Shown piece by piece: positions 33,940 to 44,238 of a stretch of 64,000 nucleotides of DNA (position 1 is its first letter; every line of letters begins with the position of its first letter). The DNA is taken from NCBI GenBank assembly GCA_014529385.2, contig CM043942.1, forward strand, positions 18,243,991-18,307,990. Direction: 5' to 3'. Below the pieces are notes generated by a model. It had not been told where the DNA came from. It was given only the letters and a program-made list of their open reading frames with translations, and searched no databases. A program made the position numbers and the translations under genes. This DNA is from Adiantum capillus-veneris. Lineage: Eukaryota > Streptophyta > Polypodiopsida > Polypodiales > Pteridaceae.

Positions 33940-34330
33940 GCAGTCGAACATACAGGTGGAATTGCTGGTCCGCATGGTCCATGGAACATAAATCTAGATC
34001 TAATTCAATATTAAACTTAAAATAAACCTAAATTTAATCTAATTTAACGTGAATCTAAATCTAACGTAAATAAACCTAAATCTAATCTAAAGTAAACCTA
34101 TCTCAAAATAAACCTAAATCTAATCTAATCTAACCTAAATAAACCTAAATCTAATCTAACGTAAATCTAAATCTAACCTAATCTTAAACTCAACATAAAC
34201 ATAAATCTAAATGTAATTTAACCTAATCTAATTTAAATTTTAACATAATCTCTTTCTCTCTTTGTTTTCTCCCATTAACTCTCTCTTTCGTCTTCTCCCC
34301 CTCTCTCTCTGCGTCAACGGTGGCCTTCAA
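33241..34330. other. Unassigned AT-rich and microsatellite region
   Basis: No gene is seen. It holds (CT)n tracts at 33308-33356 and 33894-33938 and an array of degenerate CTAAATCTAA/CTAACCTAAA units at about 33990-34250. The array resembles plant telomere-like (CCCTAAA) DNA only loosely and lacks perfect units. The first CT tract is the likely right breakpoint of the CACTA inversion. Confidence 0.5.
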
Positions 34331-35690
34331 CATTTCGGAGATGAAAACCACGAAGGACTTGATGAAGTCACTTGATTACTTCTACGAGAATTTATTGGCA
34401 TCCAATAAGGTATTTCTCATGAAGCACTTATTCAATCTAAATGGCAAAGAATGGTTCAATTGCAGAACACCTAAATGACTTTAACACAAACATAAGTCAG
34501 CTTTGATCAGTGAAAATAAATTTCATTGACGAAGTGTGAGCTCTCCTTATACTATCTTCTCTCGGGGGATTCACCATGAAAAACTTACCGCACCACGTAA
34601 GTGCAAGGGAGGAGGGTTTTTTTACAAGTTACATAAGCGTATAAGTTAGGGGCGGGTCCCCAATAATTTATCTCCCAAGCTTAAAAATAAGGGAGGGGGT
34701 ATCATATTTATTGGGGGGGGGGAAGTGATAAAAGAGAAAAATGAGAGGAAGTTTTTGTGTTTCAAAATCATGTCTTCCCAAAAGATTCTCCCCTCGAACT
34801 TGTGAGTCAATAGCTACAGAGATACATGCAAGAACTAAGACTGCTTTGTATCAATTGCTTGTTTTGTGATTATAATTCATTTGTTGAAGGATGGAATCTA
34901 TAAAGATTTTGTATAGATGAAAATCTACACGGAGAACCTAACACAACTTTATAACCATATCTTTTGAGTGATTTAGATGGGTCAAATTTGACGAGTAGCT
35001 AGAGTGCAGGCTGAACGGGCACATATTTTGAAAGTCAAACTAAGACACATTGAGGGTATATCTAGTTATCAACAAAAGTGGTGGTTCCTTAGTACATTGC
35101 CAGCCACTATGCTACACGCTCTTTGACTAGTTTTACTCAACTAGATCGTGTGAGACCTAAAATTCATATGTAAGATAGGGGTATGGTAGTTTTTTGCATT
35201 GAGTTGTCGCATAAGCGTAGAAAGGGGGGTCATATTCCCTAATATGAGTCGTATATAGGGGTTTTATCAAAGTTGTCCGCTCGCAGGTGGCATCCCATTT
35301 TGTATATAGAGCGAATCCCCCGGGTATCTTCTCTACCTGATAGTTGGGACAGCCTTGTGATGGCTAAAAGTAATCCTATTACTGGCACAAATACTCTTAA
35401 GTTTGATGATGTTGCGGGTGTTCTCCTAAGCGAGGAAATATGAAGGAGAAGCACAGGAGAATCATCAAGTGCTGCACTGTCAGTGGAAGCAAGACAAAGG
35501 CCTAAGGAGAGGCTCAAAAACCAAAAGGGTCGTGATCACTCAAGACAGAGCAACTCACGCACAAAGTCAGTTCTTGAATGTTGGAATTGCGGCAAAAGGG
35601 CCATGTCAAGAAGGATTGCTGGCCAAAGAAGAAGAAGGAGTCTGAGTATCAAGACAACAAGCCAACATCGGAGGCCAATGTGGTAGGTAA
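34331..35690 (+). pseudogene. gag: Copia D gag, split by a 762-bp insert
   Basis: 34331-34562 encodes the gag helix region (TTKDLMKSLDYFYENLL, GSIAEHLNDFNT in a shifted frame). After the insert 34563-35324, the frame resumes as SLPDSWDSLVMAKSNPITG and LKFDDVAGVLLSEE. The zinc knuckle CWNCGKKGHVKKDC (about 35580-35625) needs one frame change. The Gag would coat the element RNA. Stops and frame changes show it is dead. Confidence 0.85.
34563..35324. mobile_element. 762-bp TIR element (MULE-like MITE) in Copia gag
   Basis: TATCTTCTCT occurs at 34553-34562 and again at 35325-35334, a 10-bp target duplication. The element starts CGGGGGATTC and ends GAATCCCCCGGG, a short inverted repeat. Deleting it and one duplication restores the gag frame exactly (LLILSSLPDSWD). 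A 9-10-bp duplication suggests a Mutator-like element. It has no open frame of note. Confidence 0.85.
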
Positions 35691-37131
35691 AGTAGAGCAA
35701 GATGCTCTAATTCTCTCATTAGACAATGTGTCTAATTCTTGGATAGTAGATTCCGGGGCTTCATTCCATGCAACACCACACAAGCAACATTCCAAGATTA
35801 CACCAAAGGTAATTTTGGGTATGTATACTTGGGAGATGATGAAGCTTGTGAAATTGTCGGCAAAGGTACAGTTTGTGTCAAAACTGCTAACAGAAATGAA
35901 TGGAAGCTTAAAGATGTTAGGCATACTCCTTCTCTTTGCAAAAATTTGATCTCTACAGGATAATTGGATGATGAAGGTCACAACATTGCATTCAGAAACA
36001 AACATTGGAAGATCTCAAAGGGATCTTTTGGTGGTTTCCAAAGGAGAAAAGGTTGGTACACTTTACTTGTGTACTGTTAGCATACAACCCTCAGCTTGTG
36101 CAGCAACTACAGAAGTCGACAGTGCGGTGTGGTACTACCGTCTTGGGCATATGAGTGCCAAAGGAATGCAAATCCTTAAAACAAAGAAGCTTCTACCAGG
36201 TTTGAAAGAAATGCACTTAGAGTTCTGTGAAGATTGTGTTTATGGTAAATAAAAGAGGGTAAAATTTCAGAAATCGGGAAATAAAAGAAAAATTAAGAAA
36301 TTGGAGTTGGTTCATTCTGATGTTTGGGGTCCTGCAAGTACACCATCACTTGGTGGTTCATTGTATTATGTAACATTTATAGATGATGCAACTAGGAAAA
36401 CATGGTTTTATGTCATGAAGAATAAATCCAATGTGTTTTCCATATTTCAAAGGTGGAAAGCCTTTGTGGAGAATGAAATAGGTACTAAGGTTAAATGCCT
36501 CAGATCCGACAATGGAGGCGAATATTGTAGCCAAGCTTTTGAAAGATTTTCTGCTAGCAATGGCATTCCGAGGCAAAAGACAACCCCAAGGACACCTCAA
36601 CAAAATGGCATTTCCGAAAGGATGAACAGAACAATCATGGATCGAGCACGAAGCATGCGGCTACATGCAGGCCTACCACTTGAGCTTTGGGCAAAAGCAG
36701 TAAGTACATTTGTGTACTTAATCAACCAGTCACCCTCAACGGCATTGGATGGGGGAGTTCCAAAAGAGGCATGGACAAGTAAACTGGTGAATTATGCATT
36801 TCTCAAAGTGTTTGGGTGTGAGGCTTTCATGCACATAGATAGATGCCTAAGATCAAAGCTAGATGCAAAGTCCAAAAAGTGTTTCTTCATTGGCTATGGA
36901 GAAGGTGACTTTAGGTATCGCCTATGGAATCCTGAAGATGGTAAAATCTTTAGGAGTAGGGATGTAATTTTTAACGAACAAAATATGTACAAATATTACT
37001 TGGAAAGAAAACAAACAAAAGAAACAGGTGATGAGTACATGGAGCTTGAGGACGGTGAAGACTCAAGGACTGCAAACGTTGACAACGTGCAACAACGTCA
37101 ACCAAATGAGGAGCCTCAACCTATTCCTTGA
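35691..37131 (+). pseudogene. pol: Copia D protease and integrase
   Basis: Protease: NSWIVDSGASFHATPHK with an intact DSG (about 35740-35790). The integrase zinc domain begins YYRLGHMSAKGMQILK (about 36133) and ends CEDCVYGK before a TAA at 36250. The core in an open frame at 36301-37131 has VHSDVWGP, CLRSDNGGEY and QQNGISERMN, giving all three catalytic residues, then the GKKCFFIGY-like C-terminal part (KSKKCFFIGYGEGDFRYRLW). Breaks lie at the protease end and the TAA. Confidence 0.9.
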
Positions 37132-38752
37132 AGATCCACAAGAGCAAGTAGAACTCCAAAAAGGTTTGTTCCTTCAACCATCTCTTGATTTCAAATTCTG
37201 GAGAGCCAAAATCATACAAAGAAGTTATGCATCATGAATCCAAAGAAGAATGGATGAAGAGCATGCAAGTGGAGATGGACTCCTACATTGCAACCAAACA
37301 TGGGATTTGGTTGAGTTGCCTAAAGGTAAGCAGTCAGTTGAAAACAAATGGGTGTATAAGCTGAAGGAAGAAGAAAGTGGGAAGAAAAGGTACAAGTCTA
37401 GGCTTGTGGGTAAAAGGGTTTTCTCAAAAGAAAGGTATTGACTTCAATGAAATATTTTCTCCTGTTGTAAAAATGAACTCAGTTAGGCTTGTCTTAAGCC
37501 TTGTGGCTGCTCATGATCTAAACCTTGAGCAATGGATGTAAATACAGTATTCCCTCATGGTGAATTAGAAAGGAAATTTACATGCTTCAACCAAAGGGGT
37601 ATGAAGTAAAAGGTAAGAAGAAAATGGTTTGCAGATTAAAGAAGAGCTTGTATGGTTTAAAGCAAGCATCAAGACAATGGTAATTGAAGGTCGATCGATA
37701 GATGTTGGATCATGAATTCACAAGATGCAACTCGGATCATTGCGTCTACACGAAGAATTTGGGAGATGCGAAGTTAATAATCCTAATGTTGTATGTTGAT
37801 GACATGTTGATTGCAAGTGCTAACATGCAGGACATCAAAGACCTAAAAAAGGAGCTATCTGAATCTTTTTCAATGAAAGATTTAGGTGCTACAAAGAGGA
37901 TACTTGGTATGAAGATATCAAGGGAAAGGACGAAGAAGACAATAAAGCTATCTCAAGAGGATTACATCAAGAAGGTACTAGAAAGGTTTGCAATGCAAAA
38001 TGCAAAAACGGTTTCTACACCTTTGGCTGGTTACTTTAAACTTACCAAGGATATGTGTCCAAAAACACAAGAGGAGATAGCCTATATGTCTAAAGTTCCA
38101 TATGCTGCAGCAATAGGTTCTCTTATGTATACTATGGTCTAGACAAGGCCAGACATTACACATGCAGTGGGAGTTGTAAGTAGGTTCATGGACAAGCCAG
38201 GTTAAGAGCACTGGCAAGCTGTGAAGTGGATACTTAGGTATCTAAAAGGGACAACAACAAATGCTTTGTATTTTGGAGGAGCTGATATTTTTCTAGAAGG
38301 GTATGCTGATGCAAATATCACAGGTGACAAAGATACTCGAAGGAGCACTACTGGCTATGTCTTCACGGTTGGAGGCACAGCAGTAATTTGGGCTTCAAGC
38401 TACAAAAAGTGGTCTCGCTTTCTACCACAAAAGCAGAGTATGTAGCAATGACGGAGGCAAGCAAAGAGATTTTGTGGCTTCACAGATTCTTAGAAGAGCT
38501 TGGATTCAAACAAGACAATTGTGTCTTGTACAGTGATAGCCAAAGCGCTATCCATCTTGCAAAGAACTCAGCCTTTCATTCAAAGACAAAGCACATTGTG
38601 GTGAGATATCACTTCATACGCACTCTTTTTGAAGAGGGACAACTAAAGCTAGGAAAGGTGCATACAAGTGAAAATCCTGCAGACATGTTTACAAAGGTGG
38701 TCAACAAGGAGAAGTTGAGCTTTTGCTTATCTTCAATTGGCATTCAAGGATA
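37132..38752 (+). pseudogene. pol: Copia D reverse transcriptase and RNase H
   Basis: RT starts in a shifted frame (EEWMKSMQVEMDS near 37250) and continues with NKWVYKLKEEESGKKRYKSR and the catalytic LYVDDMLIASAN at about 37792. RNase H: MKWILRYLKGTTTNALYF, GYADANITGDKDTRRSTTGY, SLSTTKAEYVAMTEASKEI, LYSDSQSAIHLAKN, ending ENPADMFTKVVNKEKL. Breaks include TGA at about 37439, TAG at about 38143 and a frame change at about 38400. Confidence 0.9.
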
Positions 38753-38813
38753 ATAAGCCAGGATGAAAAGCAGTCACACGTTTGGTTTGGTGATCAGTCT
38801 CCAAGTGGGAGAT

Positions 38814-39180
38814 TGTTAAGTATGGGGCTTGATTTAACCCTTGTAATTTTATGTGATAAAATGCACATTTGTAAGTCCCCCATTATGAGGAGAAGCCATC
38901 CAGCGTGAAGAAAAATCACTCATCGTAAACCAAAATTTTCACGGCCGGCCGGAATATTCCTTTTTCTCAGAATATTATGGCCAGCGGGCGGTCGAAAAGT
39001 GGTCGAAAAATAGCCCGGTCGTTTGGCCGGTTGGCCTGTGGTCGGTGGCCGAAGTCAATGGCCAGTGGCCAATTTCAAAGGAGGACTTGTCTTCTCAAGG
39101 GCGGCCACACATGGGCGGATTGGAGGGTCCAATTTGGACTTATCTACACAAGGGCGGTTACACATGGCTGCTTCTCATGA
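38814..39180 (+). repeat. Copia D 3' LTR, truncated
   Basis: Preceded by the polypurine tract CCAAGTGGGAGA and starts TGTTAAGTATGGGG. It matches the solo LTR on the minus strand at 29419-30041 but ends where CATGAGAGAGG meets the lysine-repeat exon of the neighbouring minus-strand gene, before the TATA box. Confidence 0.85.
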
Positions 39181-39983
39181 GAGAGGGAAGCCTCTTCTTC
39201 TTAGTGGGGATCTTCCTCTTGGCAGGACTTTTCTTGGCATGGCTCATCTTTGTAGGACTCTTCTTTGTATGGCTTCTCTTTGAAGGGATCTTACTTGTAT
39301 GTCTCCTCTTTGAAGGGATTTTCTTTGTATGGATCTTCTTTGCAGGACTCTTCTTCGTGTGATCCCTTTTCTTTGCATCCAAACCCTTGGTGGCTCTACT
39401 TTTATTTGGTGGCAAAGGAGACTCTATTTCATTTATAGTTGGTGCCATAGGAGATTCTGGATCATTTGGGTTTATTGATCTTTCCAAAACCATAGAAACA
39501 GCCTTCTCTCTCACCCACATGACCCAAGACTCTGGATATTCATGCAACTGCAACAAATAGAAAAAGAAATTAAAGGATATGAGTACATACATAGTTAAGA
39601 AGTCAAAATAAATCAATGGGACATGAGATACACATTTATAGTGAGTATAGTCATCCTACACCTTGACTCAAGATATCTCCATGCATTGGCAAGCACCCTC
39701 CATCCACAAGATGTTGAGTCTGTTTGTAAAGACACTTTTTGCTTGTAGTACTTGAAACCTTCTATATTGTAATCCTTATTTGTGGTACTCAGGTGACCAA
39801 TGATAAATTTGGCACCACTGCAAGAAGACATCAATAAAAAATCTACTAATAGAAAACAATGGGCCATCAAGCATAGATCATACTTCATACTTACAGTTTA
39901 CTTCTCCCATGGATACTTGACAATGAATTAGTAATATAATATCTTTCTCCAAAATATTGAAGATAATAAGACTCCAATGTCCT
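39158..39983 (-). pseudogene. 3' exons of C48 protease gene with lysine-rich tail
   Basis: These are the continuation of the histone-fold/protease gene that starts at 49543. Exon 39983-39895 (acceptor TTTTTTTGTAG, donor GTAAGTATG) reads RTLESYYLQYFGERYY. Exon 39817 to about 39662 (acceptor CTTCTTGCAG) reads FIIGHLSTTNKDY and VSLQTDSTSCGWRVLANAW, where SCGW holds the catalytic Cys of Ulp1-type (C48) proteases. Exon 39547-39158 (acceptor TTTGTTGCAG) adds WVMWVREKAVSMVL and a basic tail with about six 10-residue HTKKSPAKK-type repeats. The final residues come from Copia LTR sequence, so the original end is lost. The His and Asp of the catalytic triad were not found. Confidence 0.7.
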
Positions 39984-40014
39984 CTACAAAAAAATAACAA
40001 TTAGCTAGGAATAC

Positions 40015-41464
40015 TGATGCATGGTTTTTAGGACCCCTTCTAAAGATGCAATAAAGGCACAGTCAGTTGTTGGGGAGATGAGGATACTCTAGTCCAAGGG
40101 ATCTCGAAAGAGAAGAAAAATCTACTTCACAAGCACCAAAGAGTAAAAAGTGCCATGGACAGAAGATACGTGGGAACGAGCTCTTATGCATGCCTACAAC
40201 CTATATCTTACACAATAGCCCATTCTAGGTGTGAATTTCTAGTGAAATTTACACGAGGATGTTCGTGTGGACTCACAGCACAGCATACTCCGTTTTCACT
40301 TTTTTACCGACAGTAAATATTTTTTACCATAGTAAATATTTTTTACCTACAGTAACTTTTTTACCCATGGTAAATATTTTTTACTGCACCATAAGTATTT
40401 GGTAGGTAACAATTCACTGTTACTAGAAGCAGTGATTGGGCATCAACAATGCAGTTACAGGAGGAGAAAAGGGGAAAATCTTATGGTAAAGGTGAGTCAA
40501 CGGGGATAAAGACTTTTGAGTTGAAAAGAGACATGCTGATTTTTTCAAAGAACACATGTCAAAAGAAGCCATGGTTGAGGATTTTTTGAGAATTTGATAT
40601 TCAGGAGGACCCAGCAGGTCCCCCCCTGACATGTGCAGAACCTCCAGTTTCAACAGCCACCTTACCTGCTCTTAAATGCTGGTCAAGGCCTTATCCCCAT
40701 GTGTCACAATCAGAAAAATCAGCATTTACCCTCCCCTCTCACATCACTCTAGAGAATATCTTGATGGTGACATATCAGGTGACCTCAATCTGTTGACCAC
40801 CCTAAGCAAAAAGTAACCCCAATCAGCGGATTTAAGCATGTTTATCCCTAATCCTAAACCCTCTCAGAAACCTATATAAGGAGGCCTTCTCTCACTCAAA
40901 ACCAACACTTCACCCACTTCACCAAGCAACGAAGCTATGACGACATTGCTCACAACGAGGAGCTATGGATGGAGCTCTACTCTCTCTCCCTCTAGTATGC
41001 TACATTACTAGCCCTAAAACCTAAATAAGGAGTCTTCTCTCATGCTCCATGGCCACCATCCTCGCCATCATTCTCTAAGGTATTGATGTGTTGCTAGTAG
41101 GATCATACCTACTTGCTGGGTTGATTGTTTTTGACAAGGGATTATGCTATCCTTGGCTTGCTTCTCTATATCCTTGTTATGTATGATCAAATGCCGTTGT
41201 ATTGTTAAGCTGATGTCTTGTGTATATATATGCTACATAAGGTCCCTAAGCTTCGTTTCTATGTGTTTTGCCATATGTTTTGATGCCATCATAATGCCCG
41301 AAGTCTCACTTGCCTATGTGCACTATATGTGAGGTCCCTAAACCTCTTAATTTAGGGTGGTGCCCCCTTTGTTTTGTTCTTTGCTTGTTTACATGAGGCG
41401 TGGTTTGTGGAGTGTGCACGAGTACAGAGGCCACCCGATTGCACTGCTCTTTTTTCCGCTATCA
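40015..41464 (+). repeat. Tat element 5' LTR
   Basis: Starts TGATGCATGG and ends GCTATCA, 1450 bp. The start is confirmed by the same sequence at 48333 after a polypurine tract. The promoter TATA box CCTATATAAGG is at 40871-40881. An AT-rich block with repeats of TTTTTTACC lies at 40300-40385. Confidence 0.9.
40871..40881 (+). promoter_or_regulatory. LTR TATA box
   Basis: CCTATATAAGG, about 590 bp before the LTR end. The transcript would start near 40905 and give a short U5-side leader. Confidence 0.75.
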
Positions 41465-41467
41465 TTT

Positions 41468-41480
41468 TGGTGCCCCCACT
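41468..41480 (+). promoter_or_regulatory. Primer-binding site
   Basis: TGGTGCCCCCACT lies three bases after the LTR end, in the place and with the TGG start expected. The tRNA was not identified. Confidence 0.6.
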
Positions 41481-41536
41481 GAGGAGGGCTACACAGACCT
41501 TCAGTCCACAAGCAATGAAGATGTGCAATCTACAAC

Positions 41537-41722
41537 ATGGACGAATGGCGTGAGGAGTTTGCAAATTGGAGAACAGAAGAGGAGGAGGCTTTAGAGGCCT
41601 TAAAATCTTTCATCGAGGTCTTGTTACCAGGTTGCAGTGTCATTGAAATTCAAGAAGTAAGTTCTTCTACATGCCTTGTTCGTGATCGTCGCCAACGAAG
41701 GAGAGTGAGAAGAAGAGCTTGA
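41537..41722 (+). CDS. Leader ORF 1 of Tat element
   Basis: Open frame of 61 residues from the first ATG after the primer-binding site (MDEWREEFANWRTEEEEALE). It is acidic and helical at the start and very basic at the end (RRQRRRVRRRA). No known domain. Such a short peptide may be a leader ORF or part of a longer broken one; the next ORF begins 20 bases after its stop in another frame. Confidence 0.4.
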   Translation: MDEWREEFANWRTEEEEALEALKSFIEVLLPGCSVIEIQEVSSSTCLVRDRRQRRRVRRRA

Positions 41723-41742
41723 TATACCTCTCCTCTCAACCT

Positions 41743-41934
41743 ATGAGTACTCTAGAAACCTCCAACGCACACGAGCTTGAAATATTCTACATCAACATAC
41801 ACGAAGGTACTGTGACACACATTCAGGAAAGAGAAAGCATCACCAGACCTCTCTTTCCTGAGGAGCCGACTAAGAGGAGGAAGATCACCTCTACACCTAA
41901 GTGGCCCAAGGCCGCAGCGCATGCTCAAGCGTAA
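41743..41934 (+). CDS. Leader ORF 2 of Tat element
   Basis: 63 residues from the ATG at 41743. It has a basic patch (PTKRRKI) that looks like a nuclear targeting signal. It overlaps the start of leader ORF 3 by 14 bases, an arrangement that allows coupled translation or marks a frameshift in a once-longer frame. No family recognised. Confidence 0.4.
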   Translation: MSTLETSNAHELEIFYINIHEGTVTHIQERESITRPLFPEEPTKRRKITSTPKWPKAAAHAQA

Positions 41935-42505
41935 GGTAACATTTGGCTTAATCTCATTACTAAGGGATTACATGACCACTACAAGCAAGAAAAAGGCTAG
42001 TGAGCAACCAACTTCAACCTCCAACTTGCAACCACGACTCTCACCCCTAAATCCTCCTGAAGCAAAGAGGCGAAGGCTTGCCTACAAGATTGCCGCCCGT
42101 CTGCGAGTGCTCCCAGTGCACTTTGTGAATCCAGACACCACCAATCCCAAGACAACCTCCTGTCCGCGTGAAGATCACTTTGGATATTGTCCAAAGTGCT
42201 TTGGAGACCGGGTGAAAAGCCTCCCTGCCCTACCCTTGCTGCTAATTTTCAAGAAGTTATCTCAATCTAAGGAAACTATCTTAGTTGATGATGTGTTGCA
42301 CATTAATGGTGTCACTTTCATTCGTCATGCTGATTACGGTAATAGCATCCAATTGTTGCTTGCTAAAAGGCTCAGCATTGTACAAAGTGTTGCCATCACG
42401 CCTTACGTCTTCACAGATGCATCAGGAAGAGTCGAAGTGATCCGAGGTGCTGACCTTCTGTGGCTGATCAGGCTCATTGGTCCCAAGGTGGTGCAACTAA
42501 GCTAG
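41921..42505 (+). CDS. Leader ORF 3 of Tat element, unknown protein
   Basis: 194 residues upstream of gag. The N-terminal third is basic (KRRRLAYKIAARLR). A short cysteine pair follows (HFGYCPKCFGDR). The C-terminal half has a hydrophobic segment and GVTFIRHADYGNSIQLLL. Extra ORFs before gag are known in Ogre-type relatives, where their role is unknown. Whether this one is related cannot be told by eye. It is open end to end, as are gag and pol, so it may be expressed. Confidence 0.6.
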   Translation: MLKRKVTFGLISLLRDYMTTTSKKKASEQPTSTSNLQPRLSPLNPPEAKRRRLAYKIAARLRVLPVHFVNPDTTNPKTTSCPREDHFGYCPKCFGDRVKSLPALPLLLIFKKLSQSKETILVDDVLHINGVTFIRHADYGNSIQLLLAKRLSIVQSVAITPYVFTDASGRVEVIRGADLLWLIRLIGPKVVQLS

Positions 42506-42521
42506 GCTCTTGTGTGTAAGT

Positions 42522-42749
42522 ATGGATGCCAATAATGAGAATGATGATCCGCGCATGTTTCCTTTCCATTTTGTGCGTCATATCCGTGTGAATATTTGTA
42601 TTGATAGAAAAATCTTTTATCAGCAAAGAATAGCCCTGTTGTTTGGAGCCGAGAGACTTGGGGAAATCTTGCGCTCTCCTCATCTTGTCATTCTACCCTT
42701 ACTAGACTATTACCATTCCTTTGATGTGTCGATCTTCATCCTATTTTGA
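42522..42749 (+). CDS. Leader ORF 4 of Tat element
   Basis: 75 residues (MDANNENDDPRMFPFHFVRH) ending 91 bases before gag. No known domain. With ORF 3 it fills the long leader. Could be a small accessory protein or a chance frame. Confidence 0.35.
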   Translation: MDANNENDDPRMFPFHFVRHIRVNICIDRKIFYQQRIALLFGAERLGEILRSPHLVILPLLDYYHSFDVSIFILF

Positions 42750-42840
42750 GCTAAGTTGTGCTAAAGCTCCAAATTGTAATTACCATACTCTATTTTAGAA
42801 TAAATTGGAGCTGTTTGTGTAATTGTTTACTCTCTCACTT

Positions 42841-44130
42841 ATGGCCTTCCCTAATTTTTATGGTAAGCCTGGGGAGGTTGCTCCAAACTTTTTGGATAAT
42901 TTGGAAATGGCCTTTCTGGTATCAGGAAGGGATGACAAAGCTACTAAGTTAAGGGCCTTTCCTTTGGTCTTGAGGGAAGGTGCAAAATTATGGTATCAAA
43001 CTTTGGCACCTAAAGAAAGAAGAGACTGGGAGTCCTTAAAGATGGCCTTCATCGAAGAATTTCGCCGCCATGAGCCTCCAGAGGAGATATGGAGACAGCT
43101 CTTAGAGCTACGCCAAACATCACCCAATGACTATAGAAGCTATGAAGGAAAGTTTTCCAACCTGTGGGAGAAATGGTGTGCATCACTAGGTGAAGGAGAA
43201 AGGGCGCCAGAATGCCTAAACAAGGACTGTTTCCTGGCAGGGCTTTACCCCATCCTTCGAGAAAAGGTAAAAGGTAAATTCCCAGATACCTTTGATAAAG
43301 CTATGACTTATGCAAGGGAGAAGGATAGGAAGTTAGAATTCCAAGCTCGACTACAAGGGGGAATGGAGCCTCCACCACTAGCTCAACCTACGGCAAGGGT
43401 AGTAGCAGGGACAGGAGCAACAGACCAAGAGTCCTCTCAACAAGAATTACTTCAACAAATCACCAATCAACTAGAGAGCCTGTCCATCAATCTGGTTCAA
43501 GGTGTAAGGGCTCCCCAGCCAGGAAATGAACGAAATAGACAAGAAGGACAAAGGCAAGCACGTGAGTACATTTGCTACAACTGTGGAGAGGTAGGTCACG
43601 GCATGTATTATTGCCCCCATCCACGACGCTATCAAGGAAATGGTAATCAAAGACGGCCTCCTCGCCAGCAAGTCACTCCTCCTCGAGCTAGGCCACTAAA
43701 TGGACAAAATGCACACGTGGCTCCACCAATCCAAATATTGAGACCCCCTCCTCCACCACCACAAGCACCAGCAGAGATCCCTCCACTACCATCGAGAGGG
43801 GAGGACAGGGTTGTCTCTGTCATAAGTCTTGACAATGGTAAGGATAAAGGGAAAGAAAAAATGGAGGAAGCTGTTGCCATGCCAATAAACAGAGTTAGGA
43901 GACAAAGAACTGATGAAATGGAAGCTTCAGAGCCGGATAAAGGGAATGAGGGTTCCTCCCAAGTGATAGGAGACAAGAAAAGGAAGAGTAGGTCAAGGAG
44001 GCACATAGGAGTAGAAGACTTTCCACTTGGGGTAGGATCCATACCTTACGACCTGGTAGCAGATGTGAGTAAGCAAGGACCAAAAGATTTCATGGCAGCA
44101 ACTCCTCCACCTTTCCCCAAAGATGCGTAG
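42841..44130 (+). CDS. gag: Tat element Gag
   Basis: 429 residues from ATG 42841 (the first Met followed by the conserved AFPNFYGKPGE). It forms the capsid that packages the element RNA. The retrotransposon gag core (residues about 20-170) has LREGAKLWYQTL, WESLKMAFIEEF and CFLAGLYPILREKV. A CCHC knuckle CYNCGEVGHGMYYC (about residue 243) is intact, followed by a Pro-rich spacer and basic tail. It ends at TAG 44128-44130. The protease continues in the same frame after stop codons, so Gag-Pro may need readthrough or is partly decayed. Confidence 0.9.
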   Translation: MAFPNFYGKPGEVAPNFLDNLEMAFLVSGRDDKATKLRAFPLVLREGAKLWYQTLAPKERRDWESLKMAFIEEFRRHEPPEEIWRQLLELRQTSPNDYRSYEGKFSNLWEKWCASLGEGERAPECLNKDCFLAGLYPILREKVKGKFPDTFDKAMTYAREKDRKLEFQARLQGGMEPPPLAQPTARVVAGTGATDQESSQQELLQQITNQLESLSINLVQGVRAPQPGNERNRQEGQRQAREYICYNCGEVGHGMYYCPHPRRYQGNGNQRRPPRQQVTPPRARPLNGQNAHVAPPIQILRPPPPPPQAPAEIPPLPSRGEDRVVSVISLDNGKDKGKEKMEEAVAMPINRVRRQRTDEMEASEPDKGNEGSSQVIGDKKRKSRSRRHIGVEDFPLGVGSIPYDLVADVSKQGPKDFMAATPPPFPKDA

Positions 44131-44238
44131 AACCTGGTCTAAGATGGTCAGCACCAGGAGGGCTAAGGCAAAGTCAGTTGGGTCTATTAGTGCAAGAGGC
44201 ATGAAGGATATCGTGCCAGTCATTGATGCAGAGATTAA

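Larger units (their letters stand above)
34331..39180 (+). mobile_element. Ty1/Copia element D, 5' part missing
   Basis: Order: gag, aspartic protease, integrase, RT, RNase H, 3' LTR. This order (integrase before RT) is diagnostic for Ty1/Copia. No 5' LTR or primer-binding site was found before gag. The 3' LTR is cut at about 39180. The gag is split by a small TIR element. Related solo LTR: 29419-30041. Confidence 0.9.

Noticed and set aside
33990-34250. Interstitial telomeric repeat
   Set aside because: The CTAAAT/CTAACC-rich array has no perfect CCCTAAA units; it is only a loose low-complexity array.
39158-39547. Histone H1 gene
   Set aside because: The KKSPAKK repeats resemble H1 tails, but there is no globular H1 domain, and the exon follows a C48 protease exon across a splice site.
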